Assembly (NCBI GenBank): GCA_029990175.1
Contig: JARKIP010000005.1
Coordinates: 48,411,001-48,475,000 of the forward strand
Direction: 5' to 3'
From: Petunia secreta
Taxonomy: Eukaryota > Streptophyta > Magnoliopsida > Solanales > Solanaceae
Length of the DNA: 64,000 bases
The translations under genes were made by a program, and so were the position numbers. Under the pieces are notes generated by a model, which saw nothing but the letters and a program-made list of their open reading frames with translations, did no database searches and was not told the origin of the DNA. Shown here piece by piece: positions 63,984 through 64,000 of the stretch (the first letter of the stretch is position 1; each line of letters opens with the position of its first letter).

Positions 63984-64000
63984 AAAATGTTAGTAATTAA

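Overview
The window looks like repeat-rich DNA of a flowering plant. It is almost entirely nested transposable elements, with plant-type primer binding sites (tRNA-Asp, tRNA-Arg and initiator tRNA-Met classes), long Tat/Ogre-type retroelements, an L1-type LINE, hAT, MULE and MITE elements, and a stretch resembling an endogenous plant pararetrovirus. Several motifs remind me of Solanaceae repeats, but the family assignment is inference. I see no convincing host gene. The only reading frames I regard as plausibly intact are transposon- or virus-derived: an 815-aa hAT transposase, a 93-aa BED-finger protein, a ~1184-aa gag-protease fusion, a 329-aa Athila-type zinc-finger protein and a 99-aa ORF at the right edge.

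Layout. The outermost layer is an Athila-type Ty3/gypsy element. Copy A internal sequence (1-2077) is followed by an LTR (2078-2835, resuming at 57701-58286), copy B internal sequence (58287-60794) and a second, broken LTR (60795-61173). Into the first LTR a young element, here called TE2, inserted with a 5-bp target duplication TTGTC (2831-2835 and 57696-57700). TE2 has 741-bp LTRs with TGATAAG...CTTATCA ends and a gag-protease ORF without reverse transcriptase. Its 5' LTR is itself split (2836-3286 and 51897-52161) by a 48.6-kb block lacking only 25 bp of LTR.

The block (3287-51896) contains, left to right: a minus-strand Tat-lineage element with gag but no pol (3287-~14914); an L1 LINE fragment (14915-16907); a coding-like fragment between 270-bp direct repeats (17119-18255); AT-rich and C-rich non-coding DNA and minisatellites (18256-22650); a complete hAT element with 8-bp target duplication (22867-27432); a ~0.94-kb MITE (27744-28686); an LTR plus degenerate gag of another gypsy family (29150-31110); a MULE (31110-~36418) whose transposase is interrupted by a solo LTR (32150-34775); and a plus-strand Tat/Ogre element (36419-51896) with long LTR, tRNA-Arg-type primer site, two tandem ORF1 copies, gag, protease, G-patch, reverse transcriptase, two RNase H domains and integrase, all heavily mutated. 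The two Tat elements point outward and both are cut at their 3' ends exactly where the block meets the TE2 LTR.

Right of the Athila copy B LTR there is a fragment of a minus-strand Tat-type LTR (61174-61565), then a minus-strand module with an apparent TATA-box/poly(A)-signal intergenic region and two adjacent ORFs, one frameshifted (61566-63983), which I read with moderate confidence as an endogenous pararetrovirus remnant.

Most notable: the very recent 48.6-kb insertion (or misjoin) inside a young LTR; the hAT element encoding both a full transposase and a stand-alone BED-finger protein under duplicated promoters; the non-autonomous gag-protease element whose polymerase region is replaced by ~530 residues of unknown sequence; and duplicated ORF1 in the Tat/Ogre element. 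All similarity statements are by eye; none was checked by alignment or database search.
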